This document shows, one piece after another, positions 35,648-43,710 of a stretch of DNA of 48,219 nt (position 1 is the first letter of the stretch; each line of letters starts with the position of its first letter). The translations under genes were made by a program, and so were the position numbers. This DNA is from Nitrospira sp. UBA5698. Its GTDB lineage: Bacteria > Nitrospirota > Nitrospiria > Nitrospirales > Nitrospiraceae. Where the stretch lies: positions 1 to 48,219 of the forward strand of contig DIHK01000042.1 of assembly GCA_002420115.1 (NCBI GenBank), written 5' to 3'. Below the pieces are notes generated by a model. It made no database searches. It worked only from the letters and a program-made list of their open reading frames with translations, and was not told the DNA's origin.

Positions 35648-35825
35648 TCTTGTATTGTGCATCAGTCACGCCCAGGAGCCGACCACCAGGACGGACCAAT
35701 CAGATGCTGCGCGGAGTGGGTTGAGGCGGAGCGAACGCGTGGGGTGAGACTCGCGGAAAGAACTGGGATTGAACAACGGAACTGGGGTCGCGTCTTGTAC
35801 TGTGAATAGTGAGAGCCGACACAGC
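35648..35825. repeat. Gene-free stretch with a short direct repeat
   Basis: TCTTGTATTGTGCAT near 35648 recurs as TCTTGTACTGTGAAT near 35793, each followed by a GAGCCGAC. Between them the sequence is GC-rich. Nothing in 35518-35854 looks like a gene. It may be the scar of a lost insertion beside the toxin-antitoxin remnant. Confidence 0.3.
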
Positions 35826-35854
35826 CAGGGGGATCTGTTTCAAGAACAGACTGG

Positions 35855-36136
35855 CTAATTGGTCTGTGGTGCAGAGCGACTGACGTATTTGTGAAGAATG
35901 CTGGCAATCAGGCTTTGATAGGGCAGGCCTTCTTCAGCAGCGCGTCGCTTCAGCATTTCGAGATCAGCGGTTGATACCCTGATATTGATCCTGGCACCCT
36001 TGCGCGTGTAACGCCGGGCGGCTTCCATAGCTTCTTTTCTGGCCATGGCCTGACTTTTGACAGGTTTGAAGGCGCCGCGTTCGTACTCAGCGATCAGCCT
36101 TTCCTCGTCTTTGTCCAGTATGGCTTTCTTCTTCAT
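35855..36136 (-). CDS. CopG-type antitoxin (BrnA-like)
   Basis: A 93-residue protein with a ribbon-helix-helix C-terminal half: ARINIRVSTADLEMLKRRAAEEGLPYQSLIASILHKYVS. This is the form of CopG-family antitoxin usually paired with BrnT-like toxins. The N-terminal part, ERLIAEYERGAFKPVKSQ, is the toxin-binding arm typical of the group. It would bind the operon promoter and the toxin. The toxin frame lies just upstream on the same strand and overlaps this gene, but its start has been lost, so the antitoxin is now probably orphaned or expressed from a promoter supplied by the repeat. Confidence 0.85.
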   Translation of the reverse strand: MKKKAILDKDEERLIAEYERGAFKPVKSQAMARKEAMEAARRYTRKGARINIRVSTADLEMLKRRAAEEGLPYQSLIASILHKYVSRSAPQTN

Positions 36137-36380
36137 GGCATGCGTCCTTTTTACGGTTTTTGGTAGCCTTTCGGCTGGGATAGATTGTCTTTAAAAACAG
36201 TGTCTGGTGGTCTCTAACGACCGGAACGACGTAGATATATCCATCAACGTCGACTTCATAGAGCAGCTGGTTGGGGTAGCGCTTACGGTCATGATGTTCC
36301 AGTACCTGGATGAGATTGCCGTTTTCGATCAGCGCAATAATTTGCTCGAAGCTGATTCCTCGTTCTCGAATGAGCCAGGC
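36087..36380 (-). pseudogene. BrnT-like toxin missing its N-terminus
   Basis: The minus-strand frame reads WLIRERGISFEQIIALIENG, LEHHDRKRYPNQLLYEVDVDGYIYVVPVV and LFLKTIYPSRKATKNRKK before its stop at 36087-36089. This is a clear match to the toxin family paired with CopG antitoxins of this type. The family normally begins with about ten more residues including a Trp-Asn-x-x-K segment. Here the frame runs into TGA at 36390-36392, inside the REP-2 repeat, and no start codon is available. The last 50 bp overlap the antitoxin gene. No ORF finder that requires a start would report it. Confidence 0.8.
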
Positions 36381-36553
36381 GTTCTCGCCTCACTCAGACG
36401 CTCAACGTACCGAAGCGTACGCCTCGCCCCCTCGCTCGCTGCGGCCTTGCTGGACGGCCTTTTTGAGCATTCTGGGGTGTTGCGTGCCACGGTTCTTTCT
36501 CTCATCGTACAACGGTGTGCGAAACCGAAACCGAGTTTTTCAGCAAACTGCTA
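36377..36553. mobile_element. REP-2 MITE-like repeat, copy 4, truncated and interrupting the toxin
   Basis: From GCGTTCTCGCC to CAGCAAACTGCTAA this matches the extended copy at 9713-9889 over about 177 bp. It includes CCGAAGCGTACG, GCTGCGGCCTTGCTGGACGG and AGCATTCTG. The left terminal arm present in copy 1 (CAGAATGCTGAAAAAG) is missing; in its place is the toxin coding sequence. The following 36554-36765 holds no supported gene. Confidence 0.75.
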
Positions 36554-36765
36554 ACGACTAACCGAACCAGTTGTCACACCGCGGAGCCAAACGGCGGAAA
36601 CACCACCCCCCTGCTGCCAGTCAATCTGCTGCTGGTTCTCCCGCACCAATAAACCCGGTTGAAGACTATGCTCTACTCAGGACGGGTAATGCCGATCATC
36701 TGCATCTTCGAGAGGGTACTGCCACGAACGGAATCAGCACAGGACTGTTCACCTCACCATGAGCC

Positions 36766-37515
36766 TCACCCTTCGTGTGGCGGCTCAGGCTTCGTGCGGC
36801 GACTGAGGACAACGAGAGTCCCCATGGTCAAGAGGGCCAACCAGATAGTGGGCCGCCCGTAGGAGGCGTCTGAAAACTCAATGAGATCGCTCAGCCGGCC
36901 GATCAGGAGCGACATCCGAGCCATCACCGTGTACCCAAATCCCGCGCCAAAGGAGATCATCAGGAACAGGATGCCGGTTCGCGCCACCGCCTTCCCCGCT
37001 CCGCTGTGCTCGATCGAAAAGAAAAAATAGAAGAGCACCGAGCTCACCCCCAGCAAGATAATGATGGCATTGAGGTTACTGGCCGGATTGAGCAGGTTCA
37101 TTGAAAAGGTGAGTCCATCTGGCCCCGCGATCGACAGGAGCGGACGCACGGTATCCTCGATTTGTTTCAAAATGAACGACGAGATCGTCCGTGGAATGGC
37201 CAACCCTGATCCCATGCCTACGATGAACGCAAAGGCATAGCGGGACATCCAAGCTGCCTTCGGCACATACCGCGTCAACATGAGCATCCCGATCGCCACG
37301 GGGATGAGAAGAGCGAACTCTCCATTCTCGACAATCGGCTTGACGATGAGGTGGAGAATGACGGTGTCGTAGGTCTTCACGATCGTATACCCAAGCGAGA
37401 CCCCGACGTAGAGATGTTCGGCGAATTTAAAGAGTGGGGTGTCCTTATAGAGAAAGGAAAAGATGAGGAGCGTTAACCCTGTGGCTACCCACGCGCCGAA
37501 CACTGTTGCATCCAT
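36766..37515 (-). CDS. Polytopic membrane protein, last gene of the MutL-like operon
   Basis: A 249-residue integral membrane protein with about six hydrophobic segments, including VATGLTLLIFSFLY, FALLIPVAIGMLMLT, YAFAFIVGMGSGLAIP, AIIILLGVSSVLFYFFF, GILFLMISFGAGFGYTVMA and IWLALLTMGTLVVLS. The C-terminus is short and charged (RRTKPEPPHEG). An amphipathic stretch, SSFILKQIEDTVRPLLSIAGPDG, lies mid-protein. No named family is recognised. Co-orientation with the six genes upstream suggests it is part of the same membrane complex. Confidence 0.75.
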   Translation of the reverse strand: MDATVFGAWVATGLTLLIFSFLYKDTPLFKFAEHLYVGVSLGYTIVKTYDTVILHLIVKPIVENGEFALLIPVAIGMLMLTRYVPKAAWMSRYAFAFIVGMGSGLAIPRTISSFILKQIEDTVRPLLSIAGPDGLTFSMNLLNPASNLNAIIILLGVSSVLFYFFFSIEHSGAGKAVARTGILFLMISFGAGFGYTVMARMSLLIGRLSDLIEFSDASYGRPTIWLALLTMGTLVVLSRRTKPEPPHEG

Positions 37516-37533
37516 CAGTCACCAACCCATGCA

Positions 37534-37596
37534 AAGGTTGAGATCGAGGCTGAGGATAAGGACTGCCACAATTGCTTCACCCTTCACCTCAACCTT
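37534..37596. repeat. Inverted repeat between two operon genes
   Basis: AAGGTTGAG (37534-37542) and its exact complement CTCAACCTT (37588-37596) enclose 45 nt containing GAGGCTGAGGATAAGG. It sits in the gap between the 279-residue and 249-residue membrane proteins and could form a hairpin in the mRNA. Confidence 0.4.
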
Positions 37597-37615
37597 AGCC
37601 TTAACTTGTTCCACA

Positions 37616-38455
37616 TCAGATGTGCCCCTGGGCCCGTAAGGCTCGACGTTGTGAAAAATAGATCAGGTTGCACATGATCACGAGCGCAATGATCGCCACA
37701 TGGGTCGCTGATTGTGCATCCATCCCGGCAACCGCTTTACCTTTTTGACCGATCAAGCTTTCATATTCCGCCGCCCCGCGAAGACCGCCGATCAGGCCGT
37801 TGATCTGCCCACTCCGTAATAATGGATACAACCCGGGAGCCATCACACCCGTACAACCTCCACCCATTTCGAACTTATATTTATCCTTCCCGAACACGTA
37901 CCACTCTTCCACCCCTGGTCGTCCCGCTCCGAGACTGACCATGTACGTCACATCTTTCAAACTGCGCACGCCCTCTAATACTGGTAAGCCCTTCGTGGGC
38001 TTGCCGCCATAGTCGCTGGGAAAAGCCGAGTAGAGATCCTGCCCCATATTGATGATCACAGCCTGCCCACCGGGACTCCAACCGAGAAACGCATAGTCCT
38101 TTCCGTATTCCTTCCCCACCTCTTTGGCGACCTGCGTCACGATCTGGTCCGCCATTCCGGTACCGGACACCCATAAGGTCATCGTCATGACACGTAGGTT
38201 TTTCCTGAACGCATGTCGGAGCAGTGAAATCGCTTGCGGGTACAACTCCGGCTTCGAGGCCGGGTCAAAATCAATCGAGAGCAGGAACACCGACCCTTCC
38301 GGTAAGGACTCAATATGGTCGTACACGCCGCGCACTTCCGAGGAAATCTTGATCGGCAACCCGACCGGATAGAGTAACGGCAACAGGGTGCAGAGACCGA
38401 TCATCAAGAAGATGATCCGGCGATCGATCTTGAGCATGCGCTCCGCGAAACTCAT
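37616..38455 (-). CDS. Membrane protein with two spans and a large extracytoplasmic domain
   Basis: A 279-residue protein with a GAGGAG site six bases before ATG 38455. The first span is IIFLMIGLCTLLPLLYPVGL (about 14-33) and the second VAIIALVIMCNLIYFS (about 252-267). Between them is a domain with LPEGSVFLLSIDFDPASKPE, AFRKNLRVMTMTLWVSGTGMADQIV, YAFLGWSPGGQAVIINMGQDLY and a Gly-rich segment GGGCTGVM. The domain alternates strands and helices and resembles a Rossmann-like fold, but no family is named. The membrane topology places it outside the cytoplasm. Confidence 0.75.
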   Translation of the reverse strand: MSFAERMLKIDRRIIFLMIGLCTLLPLLYPVGLPIKISSEVRGVYDHIESLPEGSVFLLSIDFDPASKPELYPQAISLLRHAFRKNLRVMTMTLWVSGTGMADQIVTQVAKEVGKEYGKDYAFLGWSPGGQAVIINMGQDLYSAFPSDYGGKPTKGLPVLEGVRSLKDVTYMVSLGAGRPGVEEWYVFGKDKYKFEMGGGCTGVMAPGLYPLLRSGQINGLIGGLRGAAEYESLIGQKGKAVAGMDAQSATHVAIIALVIMCNLIYFSQRRALRAQGHI

Positions 38456-38464
38456 GGTCTGCTC

Positions 38465-38533
38465 CTCGTGAAGCGTGAAGCGTATCTCGTCCGGAATAAC
38501 CTGCGCTTCACGAAAGACGAACGACGCTTCACG
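38465..38533. repeat. REP-1 intergenic palindrome, copy D
   Basis: TCGTGAAGCGTGAAGCGTATCTCG pairs with CTGCGCTTCACGAAAGACG and CGACGCTTCACG around TCCGGAATAAC. It fills the whole gap between two operon genes and borders the ribosome binding site of the 279-residue protein, so it may modulate translation or mRNA stability inside the operon. Confidence 0.8.
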
Positions 38534-39184
38534 TTACTCTTTTCCCCCACCCAGATACGACCGTTCGACACCGAAGATGATCTTGAACGACAGGGCGATG
38601 GCTCCAAGGCTGACCCCGATCAGAATGGCCCGACGGACGGACGAGTTCAGCACGTTCAAAATCCATGAGGACACATCGCCACTGAGGGGAATCAGATACT
38701 CCCCCAGCGGAACCCGTCCCATCATGACAATCACAGCGGCAACCAAGAGCACCGCCGCTTCGCGACTTCTGGCCCTGAACGACCGATAGGCGGCCGAGGC
38801 GATAAAGAAGGCCAAAATGGCGAACATGGTGCCTTGCAGCGGCACCATCATGAAGTTGTAGACCCAGCCGAACGCCGTCATTGTGCCGTCGATACTTTCT
38901 TTTCCATTGGCCCAGAGCCCGACCGCGATGGTGCCGAGCATACCGACATAGAGTACGAGGCTATACCCCCAGCCTGCTTCGTGGCGTTTGATCTTGACCG
39001 CATGTTGATGGAACAGGCTGGTCACCCCCAAAATCAACGCAAACCCGCCGACGATCTGCATCCACTTGGTGGCAGACGTGAGCATCTGCTCTGACGCTGG
39101 ATGCGGCACATAGTACTGGGCGGCAAACAGCAATCCTGTGACCAGCGTGATCAACAGCGGAAGTTGCCGGCGCAAAAAGATCAT
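38534..39184 (-). CDS. Polytopic membrane protein of the MutL-like operon
   Basis: A 216-residue protein with five or six membrane segments: LPLLITLVTGLLFAAQYY, IVGGFALILGVTSLF, YSLVLYVGMLGTIAVGLW, FMMVPLQGTMFAILAFFIASAA, AAVLLVAAVIVMMG and a last one after VRRAILIGVSLGAIALSF. A cytoplasmic loop HQHAVKIKRHEAGWG is basic. Its ATG overlaps the stop of the DUF6754-type gene as ATGA, indicating coupled translation and a likely stoichiometric partnership. The family is unnamed to me. Confidence 0.78.
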   Translation of the reverse strand: MIFLRRQLPLLITLVTGLLFAAQYYVPHPASEQMLTSATKWMQIVGGFALILGVTSLFHQHAVKIKRHEAGWGYSLVLYVGMLGTIAVGLWANGKESIDGTMTAFGWVYNFMMVPLQGTMFAILAFFIASAAYRSFRARSREAAVLLVAAVIVMMGRVPLGEYLIPLSGDVSSWILNVLNSSVRRAILIGVSLGAIALSFKIIFGVERSYLGGGKE

Positions 39185-40440
39185 TTCAGGTCCCTCATGA
39201 GATCAAGAAAGTACTGCGGCCATTGCGCGCCGGTGACCACACCCACCGTTGCCAAGACGGTTCCCACGGCCAATGCCGTGAGAATCATGGCCTTCCCGAT
39301 GTCTTGCCCACGCAATGTTCCGATCTGGACCGACTCCTTAGAGAGGTAGGCACTGGCAGCGTAGAGCTCCTCACCGATCAAGGTGTAGTCGCAGGTCGTC
39401 ACGAAAAACGGCAATTGGTGGTCCGCATCGGTCCCGGCGATTTGAATGGCCCCGGTACTGGCTCCTGTTTCCGTCAGGAGCAACGACTCAGCGAAATAGT
39501 GCCCCATGAAAAAATTTGCCGCAGGCTTCTTACGTAACATGATGCCGTCCACCGCCGCCGTATAGCTGAACTGATCCGACGTGATAAAAAAGTTGGCGTC
39601 CTCCTTGAAGAGGTCCGGCTTCCCTGCTTCCAAATAGGCCTGCTTGGTAATCTCCTGACACACCGCCATCGTGATCGGCTCGCGGTGAGGCACCATCAGT
39701 TCCGTTTCATAGAGCGCGGCCCGTTTCGCCACCTTCCCGAGAATGACCGCGGCGGCGATCGTCGAGGGGTCATGCAGATCATGGGCACCGGTGAGGTAGA
39801 GAATCGGCTTGCCCAGTTCCGTCGCCCGGCCAATGGCTTCATCGACGGCATCCAACCCTGGAATCCGACGGAGGAAAATCTCGTGTCGCTTCGCGTAACT
39901 GATCGCAAAAAAGACCAGGCCACCGAACGACAGCCCGATGACCAAATTATTGAGCTGGTTCCAGTTGAACCAATTGGCCGCCGGCATCGCAACCTGGACC
40001 TCACTGAAAATGCGCTGATCGGCCTGAATGGTGGCCACCGCCACGGCATAGGGCTGGTCATCCTTGATCTCCAGCCCCTTCGCACTTTTCACCATCGCCT
40101 GATGCCAGGTCTTTTCCGCGGTCCTCGTCCACCAGGCTGTTTTCACATCTTTGACGTACTTAGAATTAGCTGGAAACTCCGAGACGACCGTCAACTTCTG
40201 AGGATCTGTGATGGAGGCCTCACCAACTAACACCTGATACCGAATGTCAGGGCCATCCCATGGCATCGGCGCCCACTGAACCGTGAGGCTTTCTCCTCCG
40301 TCGTTCGGCGTATCAAAAACCCGCACCTCCTGTGGAGCAGTAATCGGCACCTCTGCCAAGGCAGGTGATACCAATACATTCATCGCCCAGACAATCGCGC
40401 CTAACAACCGACAGGCTGAGCGAGCATTCCGGCGCTTCAC
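39181..40440 (-). CDS. DUF6754-type membrane protein with N-terminal extracytoplasmic domain
   Basis: A 419-residue protein. A signal-like N-terminus (RLLGAIVWAMNVLVSPALA) is followed by a fibronectin-III-like module: PQEVRVFDTPNDGGESLTVQWAP and IRYQVLVGEASI. A span, LVIGLSFGGLVFFAISYA, leads to the DUF6754 core with LGKPILYLTGAHDLHDPSTIAAAVILG, TGASTGAIQIAGTDADHQLPFF and YTLIGEELYAASAYLS. A final span ends with ALAVGTVLATVGVV. The chosen GTG 40440 gives a clean signal peptide (MKRRNARSAC...); a second GTG at 40461 is in frame. Both lie in a REP-1 repeat, which thus appears to supply the start codon. It is coupled to the 216-residue gene downstream. Confidence 0.8.
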   Translation of the reverse strand: MKRRNARSACRLLGAIVWAMNVLVSPALAEVPITAPQEVRVFDTPNDGGESLTVQWAPMPWDGPDIRYQVLVGEASITDPQKLTVVSEFPANSKYVKDVKTAWWTRTAEKTWHQAMVKSAKGLEIKDDQPYAVAVATIQADQRIFSEVQVAMPAANWFNWNQLNNLVIGLSFGGLVFFAISYAKRHEIFLRRIPGLDAVDEAIGRATELGKPILYLTGAHDLHDPSTIAAAVILGKVAKRAALYETELMVPHREPITMAVCQEITKQAYLEAGKPDLFKEDANFFITSDQFSYTAAVDGIMLRKKPAANFFMGHYFAESLLLTETGASTGAIQIAGTDADHQLPFFVTTCDYTLIGEELYAASAYLSKESVQIGTLRGQDIGKAMILTALAVGTVLATVGVVTGAQWPQYFLDLMRDLK

Positions 40441-40510
40441 GAGATACGCTTCACGCTTCACTCTTTACTCCTCACCCCTCACTCCTCACCTTTCACCCCT
40501 CACTTCTCAC
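40431..40510. repeat. REP-1 partial copy and pyrimidine-rich tract
   Basis: GCGCTTCACGAGATACGCTTCACGCTTCAC (40432-40461) matches one half of REP-1. Plus-strand sequence from 40465 to 40505 is a C/T-rich tract of CTCACCCCTCACTC-like units, purine-rich on the coding strand and possibly acting as a run of weak ribosome binding sites. Confidence 0.65.
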
Positions 40511-41635
40511 TCACGCCCCTTCAATCACTTCGATATTCGTCCTTGGAATCACGGCAGTCTTTCCGTCAGCAAATTTGACCTCCAAGACCCTCACCTCACT
40601 CTCCGTGGGAATCTTGGTCAGCTCAGACGGGAGCGCCGACACTTCACCGATCCGCCCAAACATCGGATCGCGGATAATCCGAACCGGATCGCCGAGTCGA
40701 ATACCTTCCCGTTGCGATTGGCCCGCCGTCTTAGGCTGTCCGTCTCTCTGCGGAATGATAATCTCCGGACGAATCACGCCGGCCCTGATCTGTGTCGCCC
40801 CGGAAATCGAGGCTTTCTGACCAGCATGGGATGAGAGAAGCGTGAATGTCTTTGCGGCCATCGGAATGGTCCCAAACCCCTCGGTCAGGATCAACGTAAA
40901 CCCCACCTGTTCGGTACCCGTAATGGCGACACCGAGGTCATAGCCCAGCAAGGCACGGAGGTCTTCATCATGAATCCCACCGACCACCAGACCAGCCACG
41001 CCGACAGCCTTCGCCTGTTTCATCGTCTCTGCCGAGAGAAACGAGCCTCCTACTACCACCTTGCCCTTCATGGCGGACGTGAGATGATTCGCCGTCAATG
41101 GGTCGTCCGGAGCTTGTACCGCAACCACAATGTCACCGGACGTCTCCCCACCAATGCCGAAAATGCCCTGAACGAGACTACAGGTCGTCTCGACCACGAC
41201 ACCTTGCTGTGGAATCGTGTCGGTGATTGTGCCGTCCACATAGGCCAGCAGCTCCAGCACTCGCGGCGGCTCACGTAACAAGACTTGTCCCGTGACGGAC
41301 GAGATGGATTCGATGGTACCGGAGACCGGTGAGCGAATTTCCGTCTTGAACCACTTGATCAGCGGGTTATTCTCCGCCAGGATCTCGTCCTTCGCGACCG
41401 CATCACCTTCTCGTTTGGTCAAATACCCTTTCATCTCCCCAGGCGTGACGCTGAGTTGATTAGCGAGGTTGATCGGAAAGACTTTCCCGGGCAACTCCGC
41501 TTTGGCCACCACCTGATCAGATCGCACCCGGTCGCCGACGGCGACTACTACTTTTCCTGGGAGCGGTAGCATCCGGCGACGGTGAATGACCGTCTGTTCC
41601 GTGACTGTGAGACCGGGGGTGTAGGAATGAGCCAT
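40511..41635 (-). CDS. Barrel-sandwich-hybrid (RnfC/biotinyl-like) protein with KOW-like C-terminus
   Basis: A 374-residue soluble protein. The N-terminal part has RRMLPLPGKVVVAVGDRVRS, VAKAELPGKVFPINLANQL and IRSPVSGTIESISSVTGQVLL, the repeated hairpins of a barrel-sandwich hybrid as in RnfC and biotinyl domains. The middle part includes LVQGIFGIGGETSGDIVVAVQAPDD and GVAGLVVGGIHDEDLRALLG. The C-terminus, LGDPVRIIRDPMFGRIGEVSALP and VLEVKFADGKTAVIPRTNIEVIE, resembles a KOW motif. No signal peptide. It sits between the MutL-like ATPase and the DUF6754-type protein; a linking or coupling role at the membrane is an inference. Confidence 0.75.
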   Translation of the reverse strand: MAHSYTPGLTVTEQTVIHRRRMLPLPGKVVVAVGDRVRSDQVVAKAELPGKVFPINLANQLSVTPGEMKGYLTKREGDAVAKDEILAENNPLIKWFKTEIRSPVSGTIESISSVTGQVLLREPPRVLELLAYVDGTITDTIPQQGVVVETTCSLVQGIFGIGGETSGDIVVAVQAPDDPLTANHLTSAMKGKVVVGGSFLSAETMKQAKAVGVAGLVVGGIHDEDLRALLGYDLGVAITGTEQVGFTLILTEGFGTIPMAAKTFTLLSSHAGQKASISGATQIRAGVIRPEIIIPQRDGQPKTAGQSQREGIRLGDPVRIIRDPMFGRIGEVSALPSELTKIPTESEVRVLEVKFADGKTAVIPRTNIEVIEGA

Positions 41636-41650
41636 AGTTAAGAGCCAATG

Positions 41651-41782
41651 GCTGATGGCATATGGCTAATGGCCTGGTTCACAGAAAATCCGGCGTGACC
41701 CAAAATAAACTGAACTCGAACGCGCAACCTGTCGTGAGCATTCTGCTCTTCGGCTATACGCCATATGCTATCTGCCATCAGC
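41651..41782. repeat. Inverted repeat between the ATPase and barrel-sandwich genes
   Basis: GCTGATGGCATATGGC (41651-41666) pairs with GCCATATGC and TGCCATCAGC (41760-41782), with an internal bulge. The stop codon of the ATPase lies inside the right arm. A long hairpin in the mRNA here could set different levels for the ATPase and the downstream membrane genes. Confidence 0.55.
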
Positions 41783-43604
41783 TCTCCTTCGGATAGAGCC
41801 CGACTGCATCGAACCATTTCGTGAGGGACGCTACACGAGCCTGTTGTTCAGCCGGAAGTTTGAGTGGTCGCCCACGTCCGTCAAGCAAGAGTCCAACCAC
41901 ACCACCATGGACTTCTTTCGTAACAGCCACGCCTGCCCCAGCACCCATATTGACACCCTTGGCAGGCTGAACCTTGATTGTAGCCTTCTGCTCACCTTCC
42001 AATGGAAACAACTTCAACTCGCCGAACTTCAATTGTTCCTTGGTGAGCTTCCCGTCGGGCCACGTGGTCTCAATATCAGCACAGACCTCACCGTCTTTCC
42101 CTTGCCCAATCGGCGCCACGCAAGTCCCGAGATAGACCATGCAATCTCGCACGAAGACATCTGTCGCCGCCTTCTCATTGATTGTGGAGAGCACGCCTAG
42201 GTGCGGCATCATGAAGATACTGTCGACCGATAACCTCGTACAGCCCATCGGCTCGTAGGCATCGACCATCATCAACATGGATTGAATCCGACGCGGGGCA
42301 TGGGACAAGATCCCGCCGCTTCCGACGATCAGATCCAGCTTCAACATGTCGATCAGTGACTGACCCGAAGCCTGCTGTTCGAAGACATCGGAGATCGTCC
42401 GTTCTTGTTGGACCCCTTTCAGTCCAGTGGCTAGCGACTTGTGATGGATCAAGGCCAACCGCAAGGCTTCACGCGCGATCGCCTGTTCAATTTGCAACTC
42501 GTCAAGCGTCTGCGGAATGGTCGTCGGACGAATCATCTTGTTCTTGATGCGGTTTCGCAGCGTCTGTTCATCGATCGTGAACGGCACCCACCGCATGATA
42601 TTGGCGAGTCCCGCCTCAGCCAGGACGTTCGACACGCTGTAAGACATCCCAAGATTGGCACTGACCGTCCGATTGAACACCCCCTCGAACACGGAAAACA
42701 CGTCGGTCGTGGCTCCACCGATATCCACGCCGATCAGGTTGAGATGTTCTCGCTTCGCGATCGCTTCCATAATGAGGCCGACGGCTGCGGGAGTCGGCAT
42801 GATGGGCGCACCGGCCATTTCCATCAGCTTCTTATAGCCAGGTGCCTGCTGCATGACATGTTCGAGAAACAGATCATGGATCTTGTTCCGCGCCGGTGCG
42901 AGGTTCTCTCGCTCCAGCACCGGTCGAATGTTGTCCGTCAGAACGAGCGCGGATTTCTCTTCAAGGATCTTCCTGACTTGTGGTTGAGCTTCCTTATTGC
43001 CCGCATAGATCAATGGTAACTTGTACGTCACGCCAAATCTCGGCCGTGGTTCCGCCGCCGCCACATACTCGGCCATCTCCACCACGTGATTCACAGCTCC
43101 ACCGTCCGTTCCGCCGGCCATCAGGATCATGTCCGGCCTCATGGTACGGATGCGTTCAATCTTCTCATGCGGCAATCGCCCATCATTCGCCGCCAATACA
43201 TCGATGACAATCGCGCCGGCGCCCAGCGCCGCCCGTTGCGCACTTTCGCCGGTCATGTTCTGTACGACCCCCGTCACCATCATCTGCAGACCCCCACCGG
43301 CGCTACTGGTAGAGATATAGATGTCGACACCCGTCTTGTCATCGCGACAAGGCGTGATGATCTGATCACCATCCAAAATCTTGCGGCCTGACAGTTCCTC
43401 AATTTCCGCAATGGCGTTCAGCACTCCGCGAGTGACGTCTTCGAACGGAGCCTCAACAGTCGTCGGTGCTTCCCCACGATAGGTTTGCCGATAGGTATCC
43501 CCGACCTTTTCGATGAGAATGGCTTTGGTGGTGGTACTGCCACAATCTGTGGCGACGATGACGTTAGACGAGTTGGCAACCTTAGCCGATTCGTGGTGTG
43601 CCAT
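41778..43604 (-). CDS. MutL/GlmL-like actin-fold ATPase
   Basis: A 608-residue protein of the ASKHA superfamily, in the family annotated as glutamate mutase L. The phosphate-1 motif is VATDCGSTTTKAIL (17-30), and the phosphate-2 motif is GVDIGGATTDVFSV (292-305). MILMAGGTDGGAVNH (159-173), STSSAGGGLQMMVTGV and LIVGSGGILSHAPRRIQ are further glycine-rich family segments. In clostridia GlmL/MutL lies beside the B12-dependent glutamate mutase; here no mutase subunit is nearby and the neighbours are membrane proteins. ATG 43604 is preferred to TTG 43610, with GGAG nine bases upstream. The role is probably nucleotide-driven assembly or reactivation of an unknown complex. Confidence 0.88.
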   Translation of the reverse strand: MAHHESAKVANSSNVIVATDCGSTTTKAILIEKVGDTYRQTYRGEAPTTVEAPFEDVTRGVLNAIAEIEELSGRKILDGDQIITPCRDDKTGVDIYISTSSAGGGLQMMVTGVVQNMTGESAQRAALGAGAIVIDVLAANDGRLPHEKIERIRTMRPDMILMAGGTDGGAVNHVVEMAEYVAAAEPRPRFGVTYKLPLIYAGNKEAQPQVRKILEEKSALVLTDNIRPVLERENLAPARNKIHDLFLEHVMQQAPGYKKLMEMAGAPIMPTPAAVGLIMEAIAKREHLNLIGVDIGGATTDVFSVFEGVFNRTVSANLGMSYSVSNVLAEAGLANIMRWVPFTIDEQTLRNRIKNKMIRPTTIPQTLDELQIEQAIAREALRLALIHHKSLATGLKGVQQERTISDVFEQQASGQSLIDMLKLDLIVGSGGILSHAPRRIQSMLMMVDAYEPMGCTRLSVDSIFMMPHLGVLSTINEKAATDVFVRDCMVYLGTCVAPIGQGKDGEVCADIETTWPDGKLTKEQLKFGELKLFPLEGEQKATIKVQPAKGVNMGAGAGVAVTKEVHGGVVGLLLDGRGRPLKLPAEQQARVASLTKWFDAVGLYPKES

Positions 43605-43628
43605 TAGCAACCACTCCGGCTAAGAGTG

Positions 43629-43702
43629 CGTCGTTTGTCGCACGTGAAGCGTGAGGTGTTAGAAATCTGAAACGAGATTCGCTTCACGAAAGATGCTTCA
43701 CG
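43629..43702. repeat. REP-1 intergenic palindrome, copy F
   Basis: CGTCGTTTGTCGCACGTGAAGCGTGAGG pairs with GATTCGCTTCACGAAAGATGCTTCACG across TTAGAAATCTGAAACGA. It lies between the first gene of the operon and the MutL-like ATPase. Confidence 0.8.
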
Positions 43703-43710
43703 GCGGCATG

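Noticed and set aside
40465..40505. C/T-rich repeats resembling a short CRISPR or microsatellite
   Set aside because: Units are irregular and only 7-8 bases long with no spacers.
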